Below are positions 8,597-17,305 of a stretch of DNA of 22,083 bases, piece after piece. The stretch comes from Apostichopus californicus (Eukaryota > Echinodermata > Holothuroidea > Aspidochirotida > Stichopodidae): the NCBI GenBank assembly GCA_020650975.1, contig JAIPMN010010825.1, forward strand, positions 5,221 to 27,303, written 5' to 3'. The notes beneath the pieces were generated by a model. The model saw only the letters and a program-made list of their open reading frames with translations. It ran no database searches and had not been told where the DNA came from. The position numbers and the translations under genes were made by a program. Positions within the stretch are counted from its first letter, which is position 1. Each line of letters begins with the position of its first letter.

Positions 8597-8699
8597 CTGT
8601 AATATAATTATATATGCTACATGCGTATACCTCCCACCACCAGCTGTACAGTACCAACTCCCGCCTGTTCCCATCAGAAACAGACCTTAAACATGCCTA

Positions 8700-9300
8700 A
8701 TACATGCACAGCCGAATAATTACCGACCAATGATTCTCTATAAACATGTCTAACGTAACAATAGTCCACAACCAATGACAGAGGTTGTAACACCTGAAGG
8801 GTTATTTCCCTGGGCCCAAATGCCCTTCAATGACTGTCGCTCATTGGCTATCCATACCGATTCTATACACAGTGAACGAGCTAATTAGCTTTGCCATCTA
8901 GAATTCATGTATGTACAGTAGCACAACATACCATCCCAATCACCAAGATCTGCAACAAAAACACTTTTTAATCCTGAATTTCCGGTTCCGTTTTGATGCA
9001 GGGTCATTAACATACAGTACATCAGATATATTAACAAGAGGTACCGTAGGTGGAAACAAACTGAATATTCATGAACTCAACAGAGAAGTTTCATAATTAA
9101 CTTTGTGTTCACATTGTAGGGTGCAGAGATACAGTACCTGCACCTGTTAGCAATCAATGGTTGATTCCTGGCTGAGCTGATTTCCTTTAGTAAATATTCA
9201 TACTTGACCAATGGAACCAACGATAGAGCTGATCAATCAAACATCTTTTCTTTTCCTTTAATTTGCAAGGATAGGAAATCACACAAGTATGCAAATGCTC
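8700..9300. other. No gene seen; proposed intron
   Basis: AT-rich sequence between the 9723-9312 exon and the terminal-exon candidate. Two TACAGTAC octamers (9013-9020, 9130-9137) and several AATATTCAT stretches are present. No exon in the phase needed to bridge the two candidates could be found. Confidence 0.4.
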
Positions 9301-9311
9301 CACAAACTTAC

Positions 9312-9723
9312 CTTGGAGGACGAATGACCATAAGGATGCTCTGAAGTTCCACCAGCTCCCTCCACATCTCTTGTCTTTGAGTTGACACTACCTTCAGCAT
9401 CCCCAGAAGCCGGGGACACTGTTTTCAGTTTATCTGCCTTAGCACCATCCACCTGACTCTTCTCTTCATCTTCCTTTGGAGCTCCTCCTCCTTCTCCTCC
9501 TCCTCCTTCTCCTTCTCCTCCTCCTCCATCAGTATCCTCCGAAGAGTTTAATTTCTCTACTTCCTTATCCGTGAGCTCCGAACTGCTTAATGAGCTGTTA
9601 CCAGTTTCCTCACTATCACTCATTGTGAACCTTTGTGACGATTCAAAACATCTACTTATCAAAAGTGTAAGTCCAAATTAACATAAAACCTGTCGAACAT
9701 GGAGTTTTGTCACAGCAACCTTC
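9312..9723 (-). CDS. Start-codon exon of an acidic Ser/Gly/Glu-rich protein
   Basis: This is the best-supported exon of the window. A strong acceptor (CTTCTCCCTTTTTTCAG) ends at 9724 on the minus strand. The exon has a 100-nt 5' leader, an ATG at 9623-9621 in good context (ACAATGA), 104 open codons and the donor AAG|GTAAGT at 9312/9311, leaving in phase 0. Residues 1-32 are acidic and Ser-rich (MSDSEETGNSSLSSS start), residues 33-47 are almost pure Gly/Glu from a TCC-rich tract, and residues 48-104 are Lys/Asp/Ser/Gly-rich and presumably disordered. Such N-termini are frequent in nuclear regulatory proteins, but I do not recognise the family. The in-frame stop upstream (72 nt before the ATG) fixes this ATG as the start if the exon is used as drawn. 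The leader also holds a 13-codon upstream ORF (9700-9659). Confidence 0.6.
9659..9700 (-). promoter_or_regulatory. Upstream ORF in the 5' leader
   Basis: An ATG at 9700-9698 opens 13 codons and a TGA at 9661-9659, ending 35 nt before the main start. A second minimal ATG-TTT-TGA and an ATG overlapping the first frame are also present. In animals such upstream ORFs commonly lower translation of the main frame. Here that is inference, and it depends on the 9723 acceptor being used. Confidence 0.35.
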
Positions 9724-9907
9724 CTGAAAAAAGGGAGAAGAAGGTAAAATGCAATTAAGGAGTGAAAAATTGCAGCATACTGTTGACTTGTTCTATGATA
9801 TGAAGAAGTTTCATGGTGAGAAAGTACGTTCTAGCTTTTCAGTGCTCGAGTCAATTAAATGTGCACTTGCAAGATGAACGCTTGTAACACAGCAGGCAAA
9901 CTATTGA

Positions 9908-10001
9908 TATTGCAGTCATTGAACTTAGGTAATTTAGGAAAGTGAGTTTTAAACTTTTATTGCAGTCATTGAACTTAGGTAATTTAGGAAAGTGAGTTTT
10001 A
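9908..10001 (+). repeat. Perfect 44-bp direct duplication, 50-bp period
   Basis: Bases 9908-9951 and 9958-10001 are identical (TATTGCAGTCATTGAACTTA and on through GAGTTTTA), separated by six bases (AACTTT). The absence of any mismatch suggests a very recent tandem duplication, a polymorphic two-copy minisatellite or an assembly artefact. It lies in the intron proposed upstream of the 9723 exon. Confidence 0.95.
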
Positions 10002-10051
10002 GGCAGCATGGTGTAAAATTTGGATGATACTATATTTGAAAAATTAATTAC

Positions 10052-10095
10052 CTTGTACATTACAAATTTGTTCACAACATGTCTCACTGATCACT
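10052..10095 (-). CDS. Candidate small exon
   Basis: On the minus strand a good acceptor (ATGTTTGTCTCTGTTAG, ending 10096) precedes a 44-nt stretch closed by the donor AAG|GTAATT. One frame is open (one leading base, 14 codons, one trailing base) and reads VISETCCEQICNVQ. Its entry phase matches the exit phase of the 25-nt exon at 10728-10704. If joined onward to the 9723 exon, the frame stops after four codons (GRLL), so the chain could equally be a spliced 5' UTR. Confidence 0.3.
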
Positions 10096-10703
10096 CTAAC
10101 AGAGACAAACATAGAGATATGTTTTAGAGCACTATTTCAAATCTTTGGAGATCTGTAAACAGAATAGATCACCCCGTCTTAGTACCCAGAGCCGTATCTA
10201 TGGCACTGCTAGGACCGACACGACAGCGCTCTCCAGAGGTTGATTTTTGTGATGCATGATTACAATGATTCAGATGCAGTACATTATCTTATTATCATAT
10301 CATGAAATTTTCGATAAACACCATCATCTCTGACGGCCTAAATTCATCTCTTTTCAGAGCAGTTTGATCTATGGATATCCTACAATCATATTTATTGACC
10401 ACATATGTGATTTAGCTACTTGTTTACTCATAATTGATGAAAGAGCTAATAGATAAACATGCAAACCAAAGTAAAACATTTTTTATTTCTGCTTTTTATT
10501 TACAAAGCAACCACGGCAAGTATATTTAAAGCACTGACGTAAATTGACTCCAATGATTCCCTACCGGTACATTACTCATGCCTGCAAGCTTCCCTCGCTC
10601 TCACATTCACAAGACAACCCAATTTTGATAATCATCAAGTCCTCCCCCAAGATGCCTCAAATTTAGTCAGAAAATGCTGCCACGTGCTGTCAGCATTACT
10701 TAC

Positions 10704-10728
10704 CGCTCTGGCATTTCTTGTTTATCTC
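10704..10728 (-). CDS. Candidate 25-nt microexon
   Basis: On the minus strand AAGTGTCATCTTAG ends at 10729, and after 25 nt comes GCG|GTAAGT (donor 10703-10698), an ideal 5' splice core. Read in the phase left by the exon at 10941-10847 it gives DKQEMPE flanked by split codons. The acceptor has a short pyrimidine tract. The support is the donor and the phase match. Confidence 0.28.
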
Positions 10729-10846
10729 CTAAGATGACACTTGCCAGAAATTGGACCAACCATTTTGCAATTATTTCTTTTCCCCCCATCCACTGACAAA
10801 TTTGCCTCTCTTTCTCAACCTAGATTCTGCAAATCTCTAAACCTAC

Positions 10847-10941
10847 CTGTCACGAGCGATTCCGGACTTTTTCTCTTTATTTCCTTCAGCTCGCGATCAA
10901 TGACATCATCACCATATCCAGTTCCCCCGAGGGTTAGTAAA
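10847..10941 (-). CDS. Candidate exon, coding-like or spliced 5' UTR
   Basis: The donor CAG|GTAGGT (10847/10846) is good. The 95-nt reading (one leading base, 31 codons, one trailing base) is charged and protein-like (GYGDDVIDRELKEIKRKSPE). The proposed acceptor (CACTGAACCAG, ending 10942) is poor. An in-frame TGA sits just upstream and there is no in-frame ATG, so as coding sequence it must be internal, and as a first exon it would be non-coding. It lies in a CpG-enriched stretch (about 10850-11330) typical of promoter-proximal DNA. The opposite strand carries a strong pyrimidine tract plus CAG (ending 10890), the antisense image of the AAATAAAGAGAAAAAG segment, which makes the strand slightly ambiguous. 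Confidence 0.35.
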
Positions 10942-11170
10942 CTGGTTCAGTGTTTGTGATTCTACATAGCAGAGTTCAGAGGATGACAACAGAAGCAATC
11001 CCCTAGTAGTCAAAATATAAGAGCAGATCTATGCCTCTCTCAGAGATCTACTAATTTCTTCTCCCCGGCCCCCACGCCAGCCAATCTTTAGCGGGATATC
11101 TGTGCTGTGTAAACAACCTGCAGAGAAACGAAGATAAAACCATTAACAACTTTTCTGTCGGGCATTGAAG

Positions 11171-11338
11171 ATGGGTAAGATGCAAATCTATCGGCAGAGA
11201 TGTTATCCAGGACAGTCGGTCAGGTCTGACTTAAAAAATCAATTTGAGATATTCTGCCGGTGCTCCTCCGTCGAAAAACCTCTACGGAACCTTTCAGTAG
11301 TTCTCAGACGAGTTCACGGCATCAAAGATAACACTTAA
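11171..11338 (+). CDS. 55-residue basic small ORF with excellent start context
   Basis: The ATG at 11171 has A at -3 and G at +4 (GAAGATGG) and opens 55 codons ending TAA at 11336-11338. The product begins MGKMQIYRQR and is basic, with a central CRC and an Arg-rich end (VVLRRVHG). The MG start could allow N-myristoylation, though residues 3-7 are not a strong match. There is no signal peptide or membrane segment. The ORF lies in CpG-enriched DNA, on the opposite strand to the exons at 10941-10704. A GTAAGA after ATGG could also act as a splice donor right at the start codon, which would make it a minimal first exon instead. Chance is a real alternative, because CpG-rich sequence has fewer stop codons. 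Confidence 0.35.
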   Translation: MGKMQIYRQRCYPGQSVRSDLKNQFEIFCRCSSVEKPLRNLSVVLRRVHGIKDNT

Positions 11339-12002
11339 AATGTGAGAGGATGGATTTGCAGTTCTTTGAACCTTTCACCACAATATATGACTTAGTTCAT
11401 GTCAAGGGCATGTGTACACAGATAAATCATGCTAGAATTGGTATCATTGGTCTACGATAGTGTGGAGATAAGTTAGAAACAAGGTGGGATGAATGAACTC
11501 TCTTAAAACTACTAAAACGAGTTATCATTTGATTTGAAATATGAAAATCTCTGAAAACCCACAAAAAGAACAGAAAGTCATTATTAATTCAAGATTGACA
11601 GGCGGCTGGTTGAAACATGAAATCCTTTGAACTATGTAAATGCCGAACACACACATTGTGTGCAAATGGCATGGACCACTACATGAGACCCTTGAGAGAG
11701 GATGAGCTTTTCCAGCTTTCTGCCCTAAAAGCTCAGTGAAAATAACACTGTGCTATGCAATTTTCATATAAATAATCATTATTTTTATTGAGTTGTCTGT
11801 CGTTAAACATTTTTAGCTGAAAAAAATTCGCCTGATTTTTTAACGAGTCCGTAGATTCTACAAACTTCATTCAAAATTTGCAAGCCCCGTCCAACAGATC
11901 ATGCGCCAATCAAATCTCTGTTTTGTTTACAACCGTTAGGCCAGTGTGCTAGCCTGTGTTAGGTCCATTCTCTTGAATAGTATATCTTTCTTTCGGCCTT
12001 AC

Positions 12003-12038
12003 CGCTATAGCTTGCGAAATTATGTCATTTCCTTCCAT
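12003..12038 (-). CDS. Candidate first coding exon (12 codons)
   Basis: On the minus strand an ATG at 12038-12036 in strong context (GCAATGG, G at -3 and +4) opens MEGNDIISQAIA and reaches the donor GCG|GTAAGG (12003/12002) in phase 0. A TATATATA lies 71 bp upstream. CpG density is raised across 11830-12190. Together these look like a promoter plus short first exon. No downstream exon was found that continues the frame in phase 0: joining to the 10728 microexon or the 9723 exon runs into stops, so the frame may end early or the next exon is unseen. It may be an alternative first exon of the 9723-9312 gene. Confidence 0.33.
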
Positions 12039-12108
12039 TGCAAAGAATAAACAGGTGTTTTCAGACGTTTCCTTCATGAAATTAGGTCCAAAAAGTGGAC
12101 GATACGAG

Positions 12109-12116
12109 TATATATA
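12109..12116 (-). promoter_or_regulatory. TATA-like box
   Basis: TATATATA on both strands, in the minus-strand context CCTATATATACTCG. Initiation about 30 bp downstream would fall near 12080, leaving a leader of about 40 nt before the ATG at 12038. The spacing is what makes this worth listing, since the motif itself is frequent in AT-rich DNA. Confidence 0.3.
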
Positions 12117-12199
12117 GGTTACATTTGTGTAATGAACATGCTGATATGGCCGGTCGCAGTGATTTTACGGTAAATCGTTCGCACCAGTAGGGCAACAGA

Positions 12200-13080
12200 A
12201 AATAAATTTCTTTCTTTCCATTGCAACAGCTTTTCTCCATTAAACCCACCTGGTCAGAGTGCATTTAGAATAAGAAATATTGAATCTGCTTTGGAAGTTT
12301 GTTTTCCAAAATTCATAAACAAACACACATTGAGACTTTAATAAGTGTATTATAAAGTTATTTGAGAAATAAGGTATATCAAGCTCTTACTCAAGATTAC
12401 TCTTGGATGCAATGATTTGTTAAAACTTTGAAACATCAATACACTTCATTCTCTTGAGAAAATGGGGTAATGGGAGTCTTGGTCAAGGGATGAGGGGCAG
12501 GGGACCATGTGACCATCAATGGTCACATGAAATGGTAAGTCACAAACACTTCTTAGGAGCATTCACTCTCGCTACAACATAATTTCCAACAGAAATAATC
12601 ATGTCATTATCAACTGTCAAGCTGGCTATGATTCCAAGCTACAATAAATACCTTTGCACCAATAAACTGTTTCTAAATTCAATTACATCTTAACAGAGAT
12701 CATAAATAAGAAACTCTTTTCACTTTTGTAATAATACTACCCCTTAACAAATTTCCAATCAATTTTGGTTTTTTCTTTTTTTACTATACCTTCCTCACAG
12801 GTCACTGAATGTAATCTAGTATTATACAACAAGCAGTGTGTCTCCATAATTCTCCCACCTGAGTGTTGTTAACAGTCCTACATATATCAATTGCCTGACA
12901 TTTGGTCCCAATTGGCTAAGATGACCTTCTACCAACTGCATAATTTGACATCACGAAATGTGAGTGATGCTTAAATGCCTAAGGCATTGGCACTTTCCTG
13001 TAGATTCAGATGACTAGCATACTACAGTATAGTTACTGTACTACAAGTATAGTACATTATAAATACAGTAAGTAGTCAGA
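12200..13080. other. No gene seen
   Basis: AT-rich sequence, probably intergenic. It contains the 24-bp palindrome at 12506-12529 and a dense run of TACAGTA/TACTGTA/AGTATAGTAC words at 13022-13072. The minus-strand frame 12264-12082 (starting MHSDQ) overlaps the proposed promoter and is not supported as a gene. Confidence 0.45.
12506..12529. repeat. 24-bp palindrome with 2-nt centre
   Basis: CATGTGACCAT and its exact reverse complement ATGGTCACATG flank CA. The arms contain GTCACATG / CATGTGAC, an E-box-like CATGTG core in each arm. This could be a binding site for a dimeric bHLH factor or a small cruciform. Confidence 0.7.
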
Positions 13081-13083
13081 GCA

Positions 13084-13154
13084 GGGAGCTGTTTAATACT
13101 GAGCTCCCCCGGACAGAGCAGCGAGAGTGTTACTGAGCTATAGCTCTTAGTAAC
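13084..13154. repeat. Pair of hairpin-forming inverted repeats
   Basis: The first has GGGAGCT (13084-13090) pairing with AGCTCCC (13102-13108) around an 11-nt loop. The second, at 13129-13154, is a near-perfect palindrome: 12-nt GTTACTGAGCTA faces TAGCTC-TT-AGTAAC with a 2-nt bulge. Both are built on AGCT cores and lie 20 bp apart, upstream of two short ORFs. Confidence 0.7.
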
Positions 13155-13328
13155 TAACAAACAGGACGCAGGCTACAGATACTCTGTGCTACGGTCAGGT
13201 GTTAAAAGCAGAGCATATAGGCTGTGTGTTATGATGTACATTCAAAGGGGAATTTATGTCATGATTTGATTTGCTTCCATTTAATATTCAACCTTGGAAT
13301 ACCATCATATGTATTAAGTACTAAGACC

Positions 13329-13541
13329 ATGGAACTGGAAGTAATATATTTGGGCAAAACACCAGCAGAGCCGCCATGTGTAACGTTAGTTACCGAAACA
13401 ATGTCAGAAGGGAACGAATCGGACTTGAAAATTCATGAAAGAGTTAACGTGACATGCTTAAATTTGGACAGGAGGTTTCAGGAGAAAATACGGAGAAAAT
13501 ACATTCTGAGAATATCATGGTCACCCTCAAATGCAGAATAA
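13329..13541 (+). CDS. 70-residue ORF, unrecognised, possible receptor-like fragment
   Basis: The ATG at 13329 has an ideal context (A at -3, G at +4: GACCATGG) and opens 70 codons ending TAA. An AATAAA lies at 13602-13607, about 60 nt beyond the stop. The product begins MELEVIYLGKTPAEPPC. It contains two N-glycosylation sequons (NES, NVT), a Val-Thr-Cys segment like an Ig or fibronectin-type strand and a basic QEKIRRKY stretch, with no signal peptide. CpG is locally more frequent than in the flanks. The ORF may be longer at its 5' end (13224), which adds residues of random appearance. The family is not recognised, and the Ig-like reading is only an impression. Confidence 0.35.
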   Translation: MELEVIYLGKTPAEPPCVTLVTETMSEGNESDLKIHERVNVTCLNLDRRFQEKIRRKYILRISWSPSNAE

Positions 13542-13601
13542 TAATGCATTAACCATATCCAGGAATAACATTGATAGAGGGTTATCGGTTTTATGCATGA
13601 A

Positions 13602-13607
13602 AATAAA
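13602..13607 (+). terminator. Poly(A) signal AATAAA
   Basis: A canonical hexamer 60 nt after the stop of the 70-codon ORF and 18 nt before the next ATG. The spacing is plausible, but the hexamer is common in this AT-rich DNA. Confidence 0.3.
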
Positions 13608-13624
13608 ACCGCTTGGAGGTCAGA

Positions 13625-13882
13625 ATGATGGGGAGACTTGCAACTTTAATACTGATATGCATCCGAGTACTACATGTATCATATATATCAGATTGCATAA
13701 TTGATGAGTACTTCATTGCTGCTTGCAAAGAAAATTCCCCTGAAAGGATTTGCATATGTACTCAAATATATTCAAGCTGGTTAAGTGCTACTGGTTTTTT
13801 GCAGCATTCAGCAGTACATACTGAGAAGTTAAATAAAAATGAAAAATCTTCAATTTTCACACCGTTTTATAAAATGCAATTT
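13625..13882 (+). CDS. Candidate exon for a secreted Cys-containing peptide
   Basis: Tandem ATG codons (13625, 13628), the second with A at -3 and G at +4, open MMGRLATLILICIRVLHVSY. This is a basic start followed by a hydrophobic core, like a signal peptide with cleavage expected near residues 20-23. The sequence then has C24, C35, C44 and C46 (CICT) and a Lys-rich hydrophilic tail. At codon 87 the sequence TTT|GTAAGT offers an ideal splice donor in phase 0. If not spliced, the ORF runs on for 14-15 residues to TAG at 13925-13927. An 86-codon exon with a signal peptide, cysteines and a good donor is suggestive. AT-rich DNA also generates hydrophobic runs by chance, and the family is not recognised. 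Confidence 0.33.
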
Positions 13883-13929
13883 GTAAGTTGTCAATTGAAG
13901 TGTACAATAAACATGTGGTGTAGTTAAAG

Positions 13930-16160
13930 GGTACCATTTTCTACTAATAAGTGTCTAAATTATCTATCACGTTTAGAGAAAATTCATTGAATATACAAAA
14001 CTCCAACAATTTTCTTTGGTGCACTGCTTTATGCAGGTGTTATCAACTCTGCAGACTACAGTACATGGCAGTAATGTTAAGAGAACAGACTTTAGACAGA
14101 TAGAGTAGGCAGTACCTACTGGCCACCGGGGCACCAGATTTGGAGCATGGAAGATGGCTCAAATTAGAAGGAGTTTACTACCCTTTAGGGAAAAAAATTG
14201 TTTTTAACTTTGAGAGCTACTGTATGCAAAATGATTTTCAGTTCTTCAATCAGAGACTTATCAGCCTACTTTTTGTGGTGAATCTGGCGAAGTTAACATC
14301 TGTTTTACTTTCACATTGCTCCAATGTATCAGCTTTTTTGGAACCTGATTAAGCATTTAGCCGTGTCGCCCGCTGCCCACTCTATTACTATTATACACTT
14401 ATAAGCATGTACTCTATACAACAAACAGTGTAGCATTTAAATGTTTGGTATTTGCAGAGGTCAACTGAGATACATGACTTGCAAAATACACATCACACTA
14501 CAGGCATATAAAAGCAAAGAAGAAATAAAACATCCATGACCTTTTTTTTCTTTCTTTTTTTCTTTTTTATTACACAGAGTATATATGTCTAAATATAGTC
14601 AAAAGTTGCCAGTCTGTCAACACTCAATATACTCCAAGGTTCTATCAGGGAGATTAAACTTGCAGATGAGGCACCTGTTTAGTTGAGGGTGAGATTAATA
14701 ATAGTCACAGCATCTGTTTCTTGAAAGTTAGCAGGACATTTTGGAGGCACTGACAAAGGACTTGCTAGGAATGTCTTGACAACCATGAACAGAGAAGGAA
14801 CACAGTACAAAGGAGGCCTTCCAATATATACAGTACATTAGGTATGCAGTTATACATGTGTACATAATATCATGTATACTTCAGTGCAGTAGCAAGGAGC
14901 AATCGCTAATGAGGAAGTTTGGGGTCCATCCTTTATAGTACTTGACTAAAGCTAATGATTATTGCCAAAAGAGAGTATTCAGGGATGGATTAGACTTAAC
15001 GGATTACTGGTTTATAAGCTTGATATCATTTGATCAAAGTTGACCAAAGTATACTTCCTCTTCGTCGAGTGAGATGCTAGTTTCTTCAAAGGAGCCAAGT
15101 GTGCTCCAGAAGGCTCCAGAATTGCCAAGGTCCCAGTCAGTCCGTGGGAGTATTGGGTGATCAAGTTAAACGGGAAAAATCTGATCAAATGTTCCTTCAG
15201 CAGGCAGTAAAGTAATTATTGAGTTAAAAACATATGACTAACCACTATCAGACCTTTTTGCACACAGTACTTTGTGCGCAATCCTGACGGCCTTCACAAA
15301 ACTACCCTGCACTATACCATTTCAGTCTTTTCAGATATGCAGATCAGTTAACTATCAGTCACAGGGAAATACTCTTGAAAAATGAATTTGCAAATTTCAG
15401 GTGACAGCAGTCTACATCCCAGCTATCACAAACAAGCAAGAGAGGTTGCTCAATAAACCAAGTGGATACTTATCACTCTAATGACTCAACCTAATGACTC
15501 AAATACCCAACACAGGATCATAGTAATTGGAAGGAGGGATGTTGGTGAGAGGAGGGGGGTCAGGGGGGGGGAACGAGATGAACAAAAGAAACTTTGGAGT
15601 GTTTTCTATGAACACTTTAATGGATATCTATTTTATGCTTGCATGTACTTACTTTATTGAAAATTATGTATATCTCAAATCATCTTTGGTATATATATTG
15701 TCAATTCAAATAAAACTTTCACTGTCCACCCCTACCACTGAACATCTAGGTTCAAGGCCACATTTTTTCCATTCAGGACTAAGGTTTCTTTCCAAAATTC
15801 ATGTTTTATGATGTTTATATCAGGGTGACCAGAAGACAACTATTTGTTTTTATTAACTTTTGGGATCATTTCATGAGCTATAAATTTGCTCATAACTATT
15901 CTTTAATGTAAAATACCACAGAGTTCATGTGGTAACAGGAAGGGGATGCGGTAGATTGGTAGGAAACATTGAGACGATCTGTGCATGGTAAATTGTACTG
16001 TACAATGCTGAGAGCACACAGTATAACATTTCAATGTACACACATGTATGAACAGAAGTTCAATTAATACATTTCTTTCAAACTCTTCCTTTTCATCTCT
16101 TTTTTTTCAACAAATGAGAGTTTCTGACCAAAATGTTTAATTTCCCATTTCTCTTGAGTC
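13930..16160. other. No gene supported
   Basis: AT-rich, probably intergenic or intronic. It contains a 35-nt T-rich tract (14541-14575), two TACAGTAC octamers (14057, 14829), one GTACTGTA (15995) and a G-rich tract at 15546-15571. The short plus-strand frames at 14140-14352 and 15527-15811 have no supporting splice, start or domain evidence. Confidence 0.5.
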
Positions 16161-16168
16161 TCATTCAG

Positions 16169-16307
16169 GACTAACTCATTGCTTATATCAGCTCAACTAG
16201 TTCAAGATGCTTATAAATGGAGTTATTTCAACACAGAAAACTGCAAGTGTAAAAAGACATTTCTGTCAGCTTTATCGACAATTGTTGGCAAAGGAATTCT
16301 ACTGCAG
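16169..16307 (+). CDS. Candidate internal exon, unrecognised
   Basis: The acceptor TTCTCTTGAGTCTCATTCAG ends at 16168 and the donor CAG|GTAACT follows 16307. Of the three frames only one is open: one leading base then 46 codons, leaving in phase 0. The peptide is mixed, with an aromatic stretch (DAYKWSYFNTENC), a CKCKK cluster and a hydrophobic end (STIVGKGILLQ). No partner exon was identified: the nearest candidate downstream (18028) needs a different phase. The call rests on splice signals and openness. Confidence 0.28.
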
Positions 16308-16309
16308 GT

Positions 16310-17300
16310 AACTCAAAGATGCACTAAAGAATATACATGTACAGTATATTTGACCACTATTAATAGAAGGAATTCGTGGTGACCTAGATACAATATAACA
16401 GGCATGTTAGTCTGTGTAAGATATTCAATGCATTCCAGACTCACAAACCTACATGCCTGCAGTATAGTAAGAAAGCCCTCAAGTGGAACAAGGGGTAGTT
16501 TTTCTCTCGGTGTTGATACCAGGGGTAGGGGGACTACTGGAAACGTTGTTGCTTACAAAGTCTGTACAAAAGGTACAAATTATTTAGGATTTCTATATTT
16601 CCTAGATACTGCCTTGCTTTGTCTGTTAGGGGTGGGGTATCAGGAATCCATATGTTCCTGTTTATTTGTTACATTGACAGTTCAGGTTTTGAGGTATAAG
16701 ATGCTAGAATTGTTTTCCAAAACATGTCTCAACATATATATTTCTAAATCTGATAATCCTCCATACTGACGTGATGATTAAATCATTGTCACGTCATGCA
16801 TACTGCATTGTTTCCTAAATACTTTTACTTGACAGTACTTCTGAAGGTTCAATTTTGAACAGCAGTTGATCACGTTATCTGTATAAACATACCATTTCCT
16901 GCTAATAACCGATACATGCCTACAACAGGCAGCACTGTACGTGCACCCGTGATTCAACTTTGACAGAAGGGAAACAACTCTTGCTTCTTTGCCATGAGGT
17001 GGACAGGATTTTTACACATATGTTGGCATGGTGTCAGACTTTCAGCAAGGTAGAAAATACTATGTAGTTTACATACCAAAGGAAGAACAGTAATCTTAGA
17101 CAAATGTTGCATTCTCATTATGTTAGGAAAATAACTCAAAAGTCTACACATTGTGGAACCTCTCAAACTATTTCAGAGAAAAGTAAAATATTCCACCTTT
17201 CCTTTGGTACATCTCCTCTCAAATTCCCACAAAAGTCTGACATTAAACTGACTTGTAAACAGTATGTCAAGCAACCAATTTTTCTTTTTTGCCTTTTCTT
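16310..17300. other. No gene supported
   Basis: A 121-codon plus-strand frame (16404-16769) is open but contains no recognised domain. It has a local Gly/Thr/Arg-rich part encoded by a duplicated AGGGGTAG-type motif (16490-16530). Minus and plus frames at 16954-17405 are mutual shadows and partly fall in the SINE. Confidence 0.4.
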
Positions 17301-17305
17301 GGGGG

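Noticed and set aside
8508-8690. Plus-strand ORF rich in Pro and Cys
   Set aside because: It is the antisense shadow of the minus-strand terminal-exon candidate, with no start or splice support of its own.
9851-10087. Minus-strand 78-codon ORF
   Set aside because: It reads twice through the perfect 44-bp duplication and across a good splice donor (AAG|GTAATT). A spliced small exon in another frame explains the signals better.
10741-10959. Plus-strand ORF with a strong pyrimidine-tract acceptor at 10890
   Set aside because: The tract is the complement of the purine-rich coding-like exon on the minus strand, and no clear plus-strand donor follows. The minus-strand reading has the better donor.
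14579-14654. Terminal-exon-like frame after a 35-nt T-rich tract
   Set aside because: A low-complexity tract followed by 25 open codons. The T run may be a poly(T) insertion, and no poly(A) signal or partner exon was found.
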